NCBI RefSeq assembly: GCF_022664455.2
Contig: NZ_JAKRKC020000003.1
Span: 930,001-994,000 of the forward strand
Source of the DNA: Actinomadura luzonensis
GTDB lineage: Bacteria > Actinomycetota > Actinomycetes > Streptosporangiales > Streptosporangiaceae
DNA length: 64,000 nucleotides
Direction: 5' to 3'
Part shown: positions 45,660 to 54,431 of the stretch, in pieces
Layout: the number at the start of each line of letters is the position of its first letter
Position numbering within the stretch: position 1 is the first letter of the stretch
The notes under the pieces: generated by a model
The model's database searches: none
Told to the model about the DNA's origin: nothing
What the model saw: the letters and a program-made list of their open reading frames with translations, nothing else
Made by a program: the position numbers and the translations under genes

Positions 45660-46522
45660 GCCTGGTCCTCCCGGGTGGTGCGGAGCTGGAAGGCGGCGAA
45701 GACGAGCAGCGCGAGCATGAGCATCATGCCGAGCGCGCCGGCCTGGCCGTAGTTCATCTGCGAGAAGGCGAACTGGTACATCAGGTACGCCACGCTGACG
45801 GTCGCGTTCTCCGGGCCGCCGCCGGTCAGCATGTACGGCTCGATGAACACCTGCATGGTCGCCACGATCTGCAGCATGAGCATGAGCAGCAGGATCAGCT
45901 TCGTCTGCGGGATCGTGACGTGCCTGACGCGCTTGAGGATGCCGGCCCCGTCGAGCTCGGCGGCCTCGTACAGCTCGGGCGGGATGTTCTGCAGCGCGGC
46001 CAGGTAGATCAGGGTCGCGCTGCCCATGTTCATCCAGGTCGAGACGAGCACCAGCGAGATCAGCGCCGTCGAGGAGCTGTCCAGCCAGGCGAGCGTCGGC
46101 AGGTGGAAGAAGTCGAGTACCTGGTTGAACAGCCCGGGCCCGGGATCGTAGAACCACCGGAACAGCAGCACCGCGACGATCGGCGGCAGCATGACCGGCA
46201 GGTAGACCACGAACCTGAGGTAGGCCCGGGCGTGGCGCAGCTCGTTCAGCACGAGCGCGACGACGAACGGGACGGCGTAGCCGCACAGCAGCGCGAGGAC
46301 GGTGAACTCGACGGTGTTCAGCCACGCCTCGCCGAAGGCCGGGTCGGCGACGGCCGCCTTGAAGTTGTCCAGGCCCACCCATTCGGGCGGGTTGATCAGA
46401 TCGGTCTTCTGGAAGCTCAGCACGAACTCCCTGACCATCGGATACCAGGCGAACACCGCGAAGCAGAACAGCGCCGCGCAGAGGAACCCGTAGGCCGTCA
46501 GGTTGCGCCTCAAGATCCCCAT
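45656..46522 (-). CDS. ABC sugar permease (MalF-like)
   Basis: About 288 aa, starting ATG at 46522 (MGILRRNLTAYGFLCAALF), 4 bp after the binding-protein stop; an in-frame ATG further upstream would overlap the binding-protein gene. Six TM helices. EAA loop YEAAELDGAGILKRVRHVTIPQTK. Heterodimer partner of the 44727-45659 protein. Confidence 0.9.
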   Translation of the reverse strand: MGILRRNLTAYGFLCAALFCFAVFAWYPMVREFVLSFQKTDLINPPEWVGLDNFKAAVADPAFGEAWLNTVEFTVLALLCGYAVPFVVALVLNELRHARAYLRFVVYLPVMLPPIVAVLLFRWFYDPGPGLFNQVLDFFHLPTLAWLDSSSTALISLVLVSTWMNMGSATLIYLAALQNIPPELYEAAELDGAGILKRVRHVTIPQTKLILLLMLMLQIVATMQVFIEPYMLTGGGPENATVSVAYLMYQFAFSQMNYGQAGALGMMLMLALLVFAAFQLRTTREDQA

Positions 46523-46526
46523 GTGG

Positions 46527-47879
46527 TCAGCCCTTGGCCGCCAGCATCGCGTTGGCCTTGGTCTCGGCGTCCGCAAGCAGCTGGTCGACGCTGGCGTCCT
46601 TGCGGCTCAGCACGCCGGACATGGCCACGTCGAGGATCGCGTACAGCTCCTGGGCGTGCAGGGGCTCGGCCTTCGGCGGGACGGTCGCGGCGGAGTCCAC
46701 GTAGGTCTGGTAGTTCTCGACCGGCAGCGAGGCGTTCTTCACCCGGTCCGCCTGGATGGCCTTGCCGGTGGGCGAGTCGCCGTAGACCGCGTTGTCGGGC
46801 ACGCCGACGGGGTTGCCGATCGCCTTGCCGCGGGCGAAGTCGAAGCGGCCCTTGCCGACGGTGTTGAAGCGGAAGTCGATCCACTCCATGCCGGCCTTGG
46901 CCTGCTCGGGCGTGGCCTTCGGGTTGATCATGTACGCCTCGCCGCCGCTCAGCGACGCCTTGGCCTCGGGGAAGCCGGTGATGCCGTAGTCGTCGACCTT
47001 GCCCTTGAACTTGGTGACGACGTCGGTGACCACGTCGGGCGCGCCCAGCATCATGCCGACCTTGCCGCTGCCCATGGCCATCATGAGCGACTCCCAGCCG
47101 ACCAGCAGCTTGCTGCCCATGCTGTTGTCGACCCAGCGCATGTCGTGCAGGTTCTGCAGCACGGCCTTGCCCTCGGGCGAGTTGAAGGCGGCCTTCTTGT
47201 TGTCGTCGGTCAGGACGCTGCCGCCGCGGCCGTAGATGGCCTGGGTGAAGTGCCAGCCGCCGGTGTTGCCGCCGGAGTACTCGCCGTAGCCGACGTAGCC
47301 GGCGCCGAGGCCGGCGATCTTCTTGGCCGCCTCGCGGACCTCGGCCCACGTCCTGGGCGGGGTGTTGGGGTCGAGGCCGGCCTTGGTGAACAGGGCGCGG
47401 TTGTAGACCAGGCCGACGCTGTAGTGCACGTTGGGGACGCCGTAGGTCTTGCCGTCCTTGACGAGCAGCTCCCGGTGGTCGGGGCGCAGGTCGTTCCAGT
47501 TCTTGATCAGGCTGGTGTACTGCGTGATGTCCAGGGCCTGGCCCTGGGCGATGACGTCGCCGTAGTTCGTCATGGGCACCACGAAGACGGTCTCCATCTG
47601 GCCGCCGGCCAGCTTGGGCCCGAACGTCTTGGGGTCGAAGCACGGCTGCTGGTCGGTGCTCTTGACCGTCACGCCGGGGTGCGCCTTCATGAACGCGGCC
47701 ACGTCGTCGTCCCAGGCCTGCCGGTCCTTGGGCGCGGTCTTGGCGGGCTGGCAGGCGACCGTGATCGTCACGTTGGCCGCGCCGCCCGACGCCGAGGACT
47801 GGGGCGACTCGCCGGAGCCGCAGGCGGTGGCCGAGATGCCGAGCGCGGTTACGAGCAAGAGTCCGGTGGATCTCCGCAT
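46527..47879 (-). CDS. ABC transporter substrate-binding lipoprotein
   Basis: About 450 aa. Signal peptide with lipobox ISATACGSG (lipid Cys at about residue 20) and a type-1 sugar-binding fold (NVTITVACQPAKTAPKDRQAWDDDVAAFMKAHPGVTVK). ATG at 47879 has AGAAGGG about 8 nt upstream. Ligand unknown, but the operon encodes an alpha-glucosidase and the promoter region shares an element with the GH87 gene, so an alpha-glucan oligosaccharide is likely. Confidence 0.9.
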   Translation of the reverse strand: MRRSTGLLLVTALGISATACGSGESPQSSASGGAANVTITVACQPAKTAPKDRQAWDDDVAAFMKAHPGVTVKSTDQQPCFDPKTFGPKLAGGQMETVFVVPMTNYGDVIAQGQALDITQYTSLIKNWNDLRPDHRELLVKDGKTYGVPNVHYSVGLVYNRALFTKAGLDPNTPPRTWAEVREAAKKIAGLGAGYVGYGEYSGGNTGGWHFTQAIYGRGGSVLTDDNKKAAFNSPEGKAVLQNLHDMRWVDNSMGSKLLVGWESLMMAMGSGKVGMMLGAPDVVTDVVTKFKGKVDDYGITGFPEAKASLSGGEAYMINPKATPEQAKAGMEWIDFRFNTVGKGRFDFARGKAIGNPVGVPDNAVYGDSPTGKAIQADRVKNASLPVENYQTYVDSAATVPPKAEPLHAQELYAILDVAMSGVLSRKDASVDQLLADAETKANAMLAAKG

Positions 47880-47933
47880 GGTCTGACCCTTCTGATGCGA
47901 GGTGCCCACACCATAGGATCAGCGACCAAAGTG

Positions 47934-47947
47934 CGCAATATTTCGAC
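47934..47947 (-). promoter_or_regulatory. 14-bp element upstream of the alpha-glucoside importer operon
   Basis: On the minus strand this reads GTCGAAATATTGCG, identical to the element at 49129-49142 upstream of the GH87 gene. It lies 55 bp upstream of the binding-protein start and is flanked by a second TTGCAA on the minus strand (from ATTGCAAG at 47953-47960). This suggests shared control of importer and secreted glucanase. Confidence 0.6.
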
Positions 47948-47972
47948 GTCGGATTGCAAGATAACGACTATG

Positions 47973-48962
47973 TTACGCAGGGCCACGGGCGGTTGAGGCG
48001 CGCACCACCAGCTCCGGCTCGAACAGCAGCTCGTCCGCCGGGACCACCGCCTTGTCGATCTGCGCCACCAGCAGGTCCACCGCGGCCCGGCCCATCGCGT
48101 CGATCGGCTGGCGGACCGTGGTGAGCGGCGGCTCGGTGCAGTTCATCAGCGCCGAGTCGTCGAAACCGATCACCGAGATGTCGGCGGGGACGGTCATCCC
48201 GGCCCGGCGCGCGGCCCGGACGGTGCCGAGCGCGAGCAGGTCGCTGGCGCAGATCACGCCGGTCACCCCGCGCCTGACCAGGCGCGCGGCGGCCGCGTGC
48301 CCGCCTTCGAGGGAGAACATCGTGTGCTCGACCAGGTCGCCGTCGCCGCCCTCGGCGAGGAACGTCTCCAGCTTGCGCCGCGAGGGCATGTGGTCCTTCG
48401 GCCCGAGCACCATGCCGACGCGCTCGTGCCCGAGCGCGCGCAGGTGGGCGAGCGCCATCTCGGCGGCCACGGCGTCGTCGCAGGAGACCTGGGGGAAGTC
48501 GAGGTGCCGGACGGCCGCGTTGACCAGGACGGTCGGCAGCCCGCGCTCGTGCAGCAGCTCGTAGTGCCCGTGCGCGGCGTCGGCCTGGGCGTACAGGCCG
48601 CCGGCGAAGACCACGCCGCTGACCTGCTGCTGGAGCAGGAGGTCCACGTAGTCGGCCTCGGAGACGCCGCCGACCGTGCGGGTGCACAGCACCGAGGTGA
48701 AGCCCTGCTGGGCGAGCGCGCCGCCGACCACTTCCGCGAAGGCGGGGAAGATCGGGTTCTGCAGCTCGGGCAGCACCAGGCCGACCAGCCGGGCCCGGTC
48801 GCCGCGGAGCTGGGTGGGGCGTTCGTAGCCGAGCACGTCGAGGGCGGTCAGCACGGCCTCCCGGGTCGCTTCGGAGACCCCCGGCTTGCCGTTGAGCACG
48901 CGGCTGACGGTCGCCTCGCTCACCCCGACTTTCTTGGCCACCTCTGCGAGTCGTCGAGTCAT
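47973..48962 (-). CDS. LacI-family repressor of the alpha-glucoside locus
   Basis: 329 aa. HTH RLAEVAKKVGVSEATVSRVLNGKPGVS, then the effector domain (LVGLVLPELQNPIFPAFAEVVGGAL; VICASDLLALGTVRAARRAGM; VIGFDDSALMNCTEPPLTTVRQP). ATG at 48962; a longer reading adds no recognisable domain. It lies immediately upstream of the importer operon and divergent from the GH87 gene, with a classic operator just before its start. Inducer unknown. Confidence 0.92.
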   Translation of the reverse strand: MTRRLAEVAKKVGVSEATVSRVLNGKPGVSEATREAVLTALDVLGYERPTQLRGDRARLVGLVLPELQNPIFPAFAEVVGGALAQQGFTSVLCTRTVGGVSEADYVDLLLQQQVSGVVFAGGLYAQADAAHGHYELLHERGLPTVLVNAAVRHLDFPQVSCDDAVAAEMALAHLRALGHERVGMVLGPKDHMPSRRKLETFLAEGGDGDLVEHTMFSLEGGHAAAARLVRRGVTGVICASDLLALGTVRAARRAGMTVPADISVIGFDDSALMNCTEPPLTTVRQPIDAMGRAAVDLLVAQIDKAVVPADELLFEPELVVRASTARGPA

Positions 48963-48985
48963 GCGCAAACTATACGACCTGGAGC

Positions 48986-48997
48986 GCAAGCGCTTGC
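48986..48997. promoter_or_regulatory. LacI-family operator upstream of the repressor gene
   Basis: A perfect palindrome GCAAGCGCTTGC, in the context GCGCAAGCGCTTGCAAC, lies 23 bp before the repressor ATG. It is the standard central-CG LacI/MalR type site. Autoregulation is probable, and it could also affect the divergent GH87 promoter. Confidence 0.75.
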
Positions 48998-49128
48998 AAC
49001 GGCTTACGTCAATCGGACGTTCCCGCTTACACCGGCCCCGAACGCGATTCCCGCCCGGGAGCAGGCCATGACCAGCGTCGATGGCTGCCGTCACACGACT
49101 TCTGTCAGTTCGATGTTTGCGAAATACA

Positions 49129-49142
49129 GTCGAAATATTGCG
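49129..49142 (+). promoter_or_regulatory. 14-bp element upstream of the GH87 glucanase gene
   Basis: GTCGAAATATTGCG, identical to the element on the minus strand at 47934-47947. A related TCGATGTTTGCG lies 20 bp upstream (49110-49121). It is 59 bp before the glucanase ATG. Confidence 0.6.
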
Positions 49143-49200
49143 GCCATCTGCTCGACATCCTATGGTTCGGCCAACTGCCTCACCCGAAGGGCCACCCCCC

Positions 49201-52200
49201 ATGAGAGCTGTCCTAGCCGCCCTTTCGTCAGTCCTCGGCCTCCTCCTCGCCCCGGCCGCCCACGCGGCGGCCGACACGAACCTCGCGGCGGGCAAGCCGG
49301 CCACCGCGAGCACCTTCACCGACGTCTACCCGGCCGCCAACGTGACCGACGGCAACCAGGCCACCTACTGGGAGTCGGCCAACAACGCCTTCCCGCAGTG
49401 GGTCCAGGTCGACCTCGGCGGCAGCGCGAGCGTCAACAAGCTCGTGCTCAAGCTGCCCAGCGGCTGGCCCAGCCGCACCCAGACGCTGACCGTCCAGGGC
49501 AGCGCGAACGGCTCCACGTTCACCACGATCGCCGCCTCGGCCACCTACACCTTCAACCCCACGGCCACCATCACCTTCGCCGCGACCACCACGCGGTACG
49601 TGCGCCTGCAGATCACCGCCAACACCGGCTGGCCCGCGGGCCAGCTCGCCGAGTTCGAGGTCTGGGGCAGCGGCGGCGACGGCCCGCCGCCCACCGGCAC
49701 GAACCTGGCGCTCGGCAGGCCGATCACCGAGTCCTCGCACACCCACACCTACGTCGCCGCCAACGCCAACGACGACAACGTGCAGACCTACTGGGAGAGC
49801 GCCGGCTACCCGGGCCAGCTCACGGTCCAGCTCGGCGCGAACGCCGACCTGACCGGCATCACCGTCAAGCTCAACCCCGACCAGGCGTGGGCCCGGCGCA
49901 CGCAGACGTTCCAGGTGCTCGGCCGCGAGCAGAGCGCGACCTCCTTCACGAGCCTGGCCGCATCGGCGACGTACACCTTCGACCCGGCGACGGGGAACAC
50001 GGTGACCGTCCCGGTCACCGGCAGGGCCGCCGACGTGCGGCTGCAGTTCACCGCCAACTCGGGCGCGCCGGGCGGGCAGGTCGCCGAGTTCCAGATCTTC
50101 GGCACGCCGTCCGCCAACCCGGACCTGACGGTGTCGAACCTGACGGCGAGCCCGTCCGCGCCGGTCGAGACCGACGCGGTCACGCTGTCGGCCACGGTGC
50201 GGAACGCGGGCACCGCCGGCTCCGCCGCGACCTCGGTCAACTTCTACGCGGGCACCACCAAGGTGGGCTCCGCCGGCGTGGGGGCGCTGGCCGCGGGGGC
50301 GTCGACCACCGTGTCCGCAAATATCGGGACCCGTGATGCGGGGACGTACCAGCTCGCCGCCAAGGTGGACGAGGACGGCAAGGTCGTCGAGCTGAACGAG
50401 GCCAACAACGCCACCACCGGCTCGCTCACCGTCAGGCCGGTGGACACCGCCGACCTGGTGGCCTCCCCCGTCGCCTGGACGCCGGGCAACCCGGCCGCCG
50501 GCGGCACGGTGACGTTCAGCGTGGCGATCAGGAACCAGGGCACGGTCGCCTCCAGCTCGGCCGCGCACGGCATCACGCTCACCGTCGCCGACGCCTCGGG
50601 CACGGTCGTGCGCACCCTGACCGGCTCGGTGAGCGGCGCGATCGCGGCCGGCGCGACCACCGCCCCGGTCACCCTCGGCACCTGGACCGCGGCCAACGGC
50701 AGGTACACCGTCAGGACGGTGCTCGCCGACGACTCCGCCGAGCTGCCGGTCAAGCGCGCCAACAACACCAGCGAGCTGCCGCTGTTCGTGGGCCGCGGCG
50801 CGAACATGCCCTACGACACCTACGAGGCCGAGGACGCCGTGCTCGGCGGCGGCGCGGCCCGCGTCGGCCCGAGCAGGGACATCGGCACGATCGCCGGCGA
50901 GGCGTCCGGCCGCCGCGCGGTCACGCTCAACCAGACCGGCGCCTACGTCGAGTTCACCACCCGCGCCGACACCAACACCCTCGTCACCCGCTTCTCCATC
51001 CCGGACGCGGCGGGCGGCGGCGGCATCGACTCCACCATCAACGTCTACGTCAACGGCACGTTCCTCAAGGCGCTCCCGCTGACCTCCCGCTACGCCTGGC
51101 TGTACGGCGCCGAGGCGAGCCCGGGCAACAGCCCCGGCTCCGGCGCGCCCCGCCACATCTACGACGAGGCGAACCTGCTGCTCGGCACCACCGTCCCCAA
51201 GGGCAGCAAGATTCGGCTGCAGAAGGACGCCGCCAACACCAGCACCTACGCCATCGACTTCGTCGACCTCGAGCAGGCCGCCCCGGCCGCCAACCCCGAC
51301 CCGGCCAAGTACGCCGTGCCCGCCGGCTTCACTCACCAGGACGTCCAGAACGCGCTGGACAAGGCCCGCATGGACAGCGGCCTGACCGGCGTCTACCTGC
51401 CCGCCGGCGACTACCAGACCAGCCAGAAGTTCCAGGTCTACGGCAAGCCCGTCAAGATCGTCGGCGCGGGCCCGTGGTACACCCGCTTCCGCGCCCCCTC
51501 CGGGCAGGAGAACACCGACGTCGGCTTCCGCACCGAGGCCTCGGCCAACGGCTCGACGTTCCAGGGCTTCGCCTACTTCGGCAACTACACCTCGCGCATC
51601 GACGGCCCCGGCAAGGTGTTCGACTTCTCGAACGTGGCGAACATGACGATCGACAACGTCTGGGTCGAGCACCAGGTCTGCATGTACTGGGGCACCAACA
51701 CCGACACCATGACGCTGAAGAACTCCCGGATCAGGAACACCTTCGCCGACGGCCTCAACTTCACCAACGGCAGCACCGGCAACCGCGTCACCAACATCGA
51801 GACCCGGGCCACGGGCGACGACAGCTTCGCGCTGTTCTCGGCCACCGACAACAACCCCGGCGAGCAGTACGGCAACGTCTTCGAGAACCTGACCTCGCTG
51901 CTCACCTGGCGGGCCGCGGGCGTGGCCGTCTACGGCGGCTACGACAACACCTTCAGGAACATCTACGTGGCCGACACGCTCGTCTACTCGGGCGTGACGA
52001 TCAGCTCGCTGGACTTCGGGATCCCGATGAACGGCTTCGGCGCGAGCCCGCCCACCGTGTTCGACAACATCTCGCTGGTCCGGGCCGGCGGGCACTTCTG
52101 GGGGCAGCAGACGTTCCCGGCGATGTGGCTGTTCTCCGCCTCGAAGGTGTTCCAGGGCATCCGCGTCAGCAACCTGGACATCGTCGACCCGACGTACAGC

Positions 52201-52470
52201 GGGATCATGTTCCAGACCAGCTACTCCAGCCCGACGACGCCGCTGAACCCGATCAAGGACACGGCCTTCACGAACGTGTCGATCAGCGGCGCGCAGAAGA
52301 GCGGTGACGCCTTCGACGCCAAGTCCGGCTTCGGGATCTGGGTGAACGAGCTGCCCGAGCCCGGCCAGGGCCCGGCGGTGGGCTCGGCCACGTTCACCGG
52401 CCTGCGCTTCAGCAACAACGCGCAGAACATCAAGAACACGACCTCGACCTTCACCCTGACCGTCAACTAG
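49201..52470 (+). CDS. Secreted multi-domain alpha-1,3-glucanase (GH87-type)
   Basis: 1089 aa. A signal peptide (1-22, cleavage near AHAAA) is followed by two F5/8 type C discoidin domains (about 25-165 and 170-305). Next come two CARDB domains (about 310-410 and 415-520), a CBM35-like domain (about 535-695) and a right-handed beta-helix catalytic domain (about 705-1089). The helix carries Asp850 in FADGLNFTNG and Asp873/Asp874 in TGDDSFALF, with the 23+1 spacing expected of the GH87 catalytic aspartates. It should cut alpha-1,3-glucan such as fungal wall glucan or mutan outside the cell. Mycodextranase is the alternative. It is divergent from the LacI gene; GAAGGG precedes the ATG. Confidence 0.85.
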   Translation: MRAVLAALSSVLGLLLAPAAHAAADTNLAAGKPATASTFTDVYPAANVTDGNQATYWESANNAFPQWVQVDLGGSASVNKLVLKLPSGWPSRTQTLTVQGSANGSTFTTIAASATYTFNPTATITFAATTTRYVRLQITANTGWPAGQLAEFEVWGSGGDGPPPTGTNLALGRPITESSHTHTYVAANANDDNVQTYWESAGYPGQLTVQLGANADLTGITVKLNPDQAWARRTQTFQVLGREQSATSFTSLAASATYTFDPATGNTVTVPVTGRAADVRLQFTANSGAPGGQVAEFQIFGTPSANPDLTVSNLTASPSAPVETDAVTLSATVRNAGTAGSAATSVNFYAGTTKVGSAGVGALAAGASTTVSANIGTRDAGTYQLAAKVDEDGKVVELNEANNATTGSLTVRPVDTADLVASPVAWTPGNPAAGGTVTFSVAIRNQGTVASSSAAHGITLTVADASGTVVRTLTGSVSGAIAAGATTAPVTLGTWTAANGRYTVRTVLADDSAELPVKRANNTSELPLFVGRGANMPYDTYEAEDAVLGGGAARVGPSRDIGTIAGEASGRRAVTLNQTGAYVEFTTRADTNTLVTRFSIPDAAGGGGIDSTINVYVNGTFLKALPLTSRYAWLYGAEASPGNSPGSGAPRHIYDEANLLLGTTVPKGSKIRLQKDAANTSTYAIDFVDLEQAAPAANPDPAKYAVPAGFTHQDVQNALDKARMDSGLTGVYLPAGDYQTSQKFQVYGKPVKIVGAGPWYTRFRAPSGQENTDVGFRTEASANGSTFQGFAYFGNYTSRIDGPGKVFDFSNVANMTIDNVWVEHQVCMYWGTNTDTMTLKNSRIRNTFADGLNFTNGSTGNRVTNIETRATGDDSFALFSATDNNPGEQYGNVFENLTSLLTWRAAGVAVYGGYDNTFRNIYVADTLVYSGVTISSLDFGIPMNGFGASPPTVFDNISLVRAGGHFWGQQTFPAMWLFSASKVFQGIRVSNLDIVDPTYSGIMFQTSYSSPTTPLNPIKDTAFTNVSISGAQKSGDAFDAKSGFGIWVNELPEPGQGPAVGSATFTGLRFSNNAQNIKNTTSTFTLTVN

Positions 52471-52477
52471 AGCCCGA

Positions 52478-53350
52478 CTAGAGCTCGGCCCTGGTGGGCA
52501 ACCCCTGCCAGTCGCTGACGCCCGTGACCGCGGCGGCGCTCAACAGCGCCCCGCGGTACAGGCGTTCCTGGGGGGTCAGCCCGTCCAGGGCGGCGCTGAT
52601 GTAGCCGGCCGCGAACGCCTCCCCCGCGCCCGACGGGTCCACCACCGGCACCTGCCAGCCCTGGACGTCGTAGCGCATGCGGTCGGCGCGCACGCTCGCG
52701 CCCTTCGCGCCGCGGTCCACGACGACCTCGCGCTCGGGGGTGAGGGCGGGCTTGACCAGGTCCAGCTCGTCCTGGCGGAGGAAGAGCAGGTGGGCGGCGC
52801 AGGCCAGCTCGCTCAGCACCTCCTCGGCCTCGCGCACCGACGACCACAGCTCGGGGACGTACTCGACGGCGAAGGAGATCACCACGCCGGCGTTGCGGGC
52901 CGCGCTGACGGCGGCGCGCACGGCGTCCTGGGCGTCGATGCCGAGCGCGGCCGTGACGCCGGTCACGTGCACCATCTTCGCCGCGGCCACCCGGTCGATG
53001 GGGACGTTGCCCGGCGACAGGCGCGAGCCGGCCGAGCCGGCGCGGTAGTGCGCGGCGCGCGGCTCCCGGCCGACGCGGCTCTCCCTGAGCAGCAGGCCGG
53101 TCGGCAGCCCGTCGGACACCCGCATGTCGGCGACGTCCACGCCCTCGCCGCGCAGCACCGACACGGCCCGCGCGCCCAGCTCGTCGCCGCCCACCTTGCC
53201 CAGGTAGGCGCAGTCGTGGCCGAGCCTGGCCAGCGCCACGGCCAGGGTGAACTCGGGGCCGCACACGTCCAGCCTGGCCTCGCTCTCGTGGCGGACCCGG
53301 CCGCTGGTGACGACGCCGAGCGGCTCGCCGAGCGTGTAGACGTCCGTCAT
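52478..53350 (-). CDS. PfkB-family carbohydrate kinase with altered active-site motifs
   Basis: 290 aa with ribokinase-like fold. The N-terminal substrate motif, normally GG-x-x-x-N-x-A, reads CGPEFTLAVALARLG. The C-terminal signature, normally (D/N)xxGAGDxF, reads DPSGAGEAFAAGY, replacing the catalytic Asp by Glu. The rest (YLGKVGGDELG; VVVDRGAKGAS) is conserved. Substrate unknown (2-keto-3-deoxygluconate or fructose type). It is convergent with the GH87 gene, with a 7-bp gap. Activity is uncertain. Confidence 0.8.
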   Translation of the reverse strand: MTDVYTLGEPLGVVTSGRVRHESEARLDVCGPEFTLAVALARLGHDCAYLGKVGGDELGARAVSVLRGEGVDVADMRVSDGLPTGLLLRESRVGREPRAAHYRAGSAGSRLSPGNVPIDRVAAAKMVHVTGVTAALGIDAQDAVRAAVSAARNAGVVISFAVEYVPELWSSVREAEEVLSELACAAHLLFLRQDELDLVKPALTPEREVVVDRGAKGASVRADRMRYDVQGWQVPVVDPSGAGEAFAAGYISAALDGLTPQERLYRGALLSAAAVTGVSDWQGLPTRAEL

Positions 53351-53539
53351 GGGTGAGACTGTAGTGGGTCAAGTGGTACCAAAACGGATTTTTCCGTATA
53401 AGCCCAGGTTAAGACCGTGATCAAATATTTTTCGTAACTTTAGCCAACCTTTTCCCCATCTGGTGCCTCAAAGTAGTAGAGGGAGTCAGCCACCCCGGGC
53501 TGGCTCTTAAGCGATACGGGGAGAGGAATCAGCACCCTC

Positions 53540-54280
53540 ATGAGAAAGATCGCTCTGGGATTCGTCTCCGCCCTCGTGGGCGGGGCCATGCTCGTGACGG
53601 GGGCGGGGGCCGCCTCCGCCACCACCACCAAGGCGGACACCAGGCTCTACATCCGTAGCATCACGCCGAACCCGGTCGTGGTGAAGAAGGGTGAGGAGAC
53701 CACCGCCTACATCCACGTCCGGGCCGGCTCGGACGTCAAGAAGGTCGAAGTCTCCGTGGCGCCGGTCGACGGCCCGCGGACGTTCGCCGCCAAGTCCGTC
53801 AAGCCGCTGGAGAGCTGGCGCTTCTCCGTCGGCTTCACCGACGCGGACGCGGCCGGCAAGTGGAAGGCCACCGCCGTCGCGTTCGACGACGCCGGCAAGC
53901 AGGTCGCGACGGACGACGCGTACTTCGCGGTCGAGCTCGCCAAGACCAAGGCCGACACGCGGATCTCGCGCTTCAGCGCGGAGCCGTACAAGGTCCGCAA
54001 GGGCAAGTCGATCTACTTCTCCGGCCGGCTCCTGGTCGACGACGACAGCTGGGAAGGCGTTCGCGGCGAGAAGGTGAACGTCTACTACAGGGCCAACGGC
54101 AGCAACACCTGGAAGTGGGTCACCTCCGCGACCACGAAGTGGAACGGCAAGTTCTTCGCCAAGACCAAGGCGTACCGGAGCGGCTGGTTCCGCGCTTCGT
54201 ACGCGGGCAGTGACGAGCTCAACAGCTCCACGAGCCGCCCCGACTACGTGCGGGTCTACGGCTCCTGGTGGCGTCACTGA
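53540..54280 (+). CDS. Secreted protein with Ig-like repeats
   Basis: 246 aa. Clear signal peptide MRKIALGFVSALVGGAMLVTG..., cleaved near ASATT at about residue 28. The mature part has two beta-sandwich-like modules, each opening with a similar phrase: KADTRLYIRSITPNPVVVKKGEE and KADTRISRFSAEPYKVRKGKS. This suggests duplication. There are no Cys residues and no catalytic motif. Similar small secreted proteins are common in Streptosporangiaceae; the role is unknown. A strong terminator follows. The 190 bp upstream are notably AT-rich for this genome. Confidence 0.75.
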   Translation: MRKIALGFVSALVGGAMLVTGAGAASATTTKADTRLYIRSITPNPVVVKKGEETTAYIHVRAGSDVKKVEVSVAPVDGPRTFAAKSVKPLESWRFSVGFTDADAAGKWKATAVAFDDAGKQVATDDAYFAVELAKTKADTRISRFSAEPYKVRKGKSIYFSGRLLVDDDSWEGVRGEKVNVYYRANGSNTWKWVTSATTKWNGKFFAKTKAYRSGWFRASYAGSDELNSSTSRPDYVRVYGSWWRH

Positions 54281-54307
54281 TCCTTGGTGATCATCAGCGG
54301 CACGGCT

Positions 54308-54347
54308 GAGGCCCGGTCCCCTCGTGGGGCCGGGCCTCCGGCTTTTT
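54308..54347 (+). terminator. Rho-independent terminator after the secreted protein gene
   Basis: GAGGCCCGGTCCCC (54308-54321) pairs with GGGGCCGGGCCTC (54326-54338), giving 13 bp with one bulged T and a 4-nt loop. CGGC and five T follow. Confidence 0.85.
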
Positions 54348-54431
54348 ACCCGCCGGCAGGTTTAGCGATCACTTGATCGCCGCATGGTAGGTCCCATTGC
54401 CGCGACCGTTCCGCCGGAAGGAGCCCTCCGT

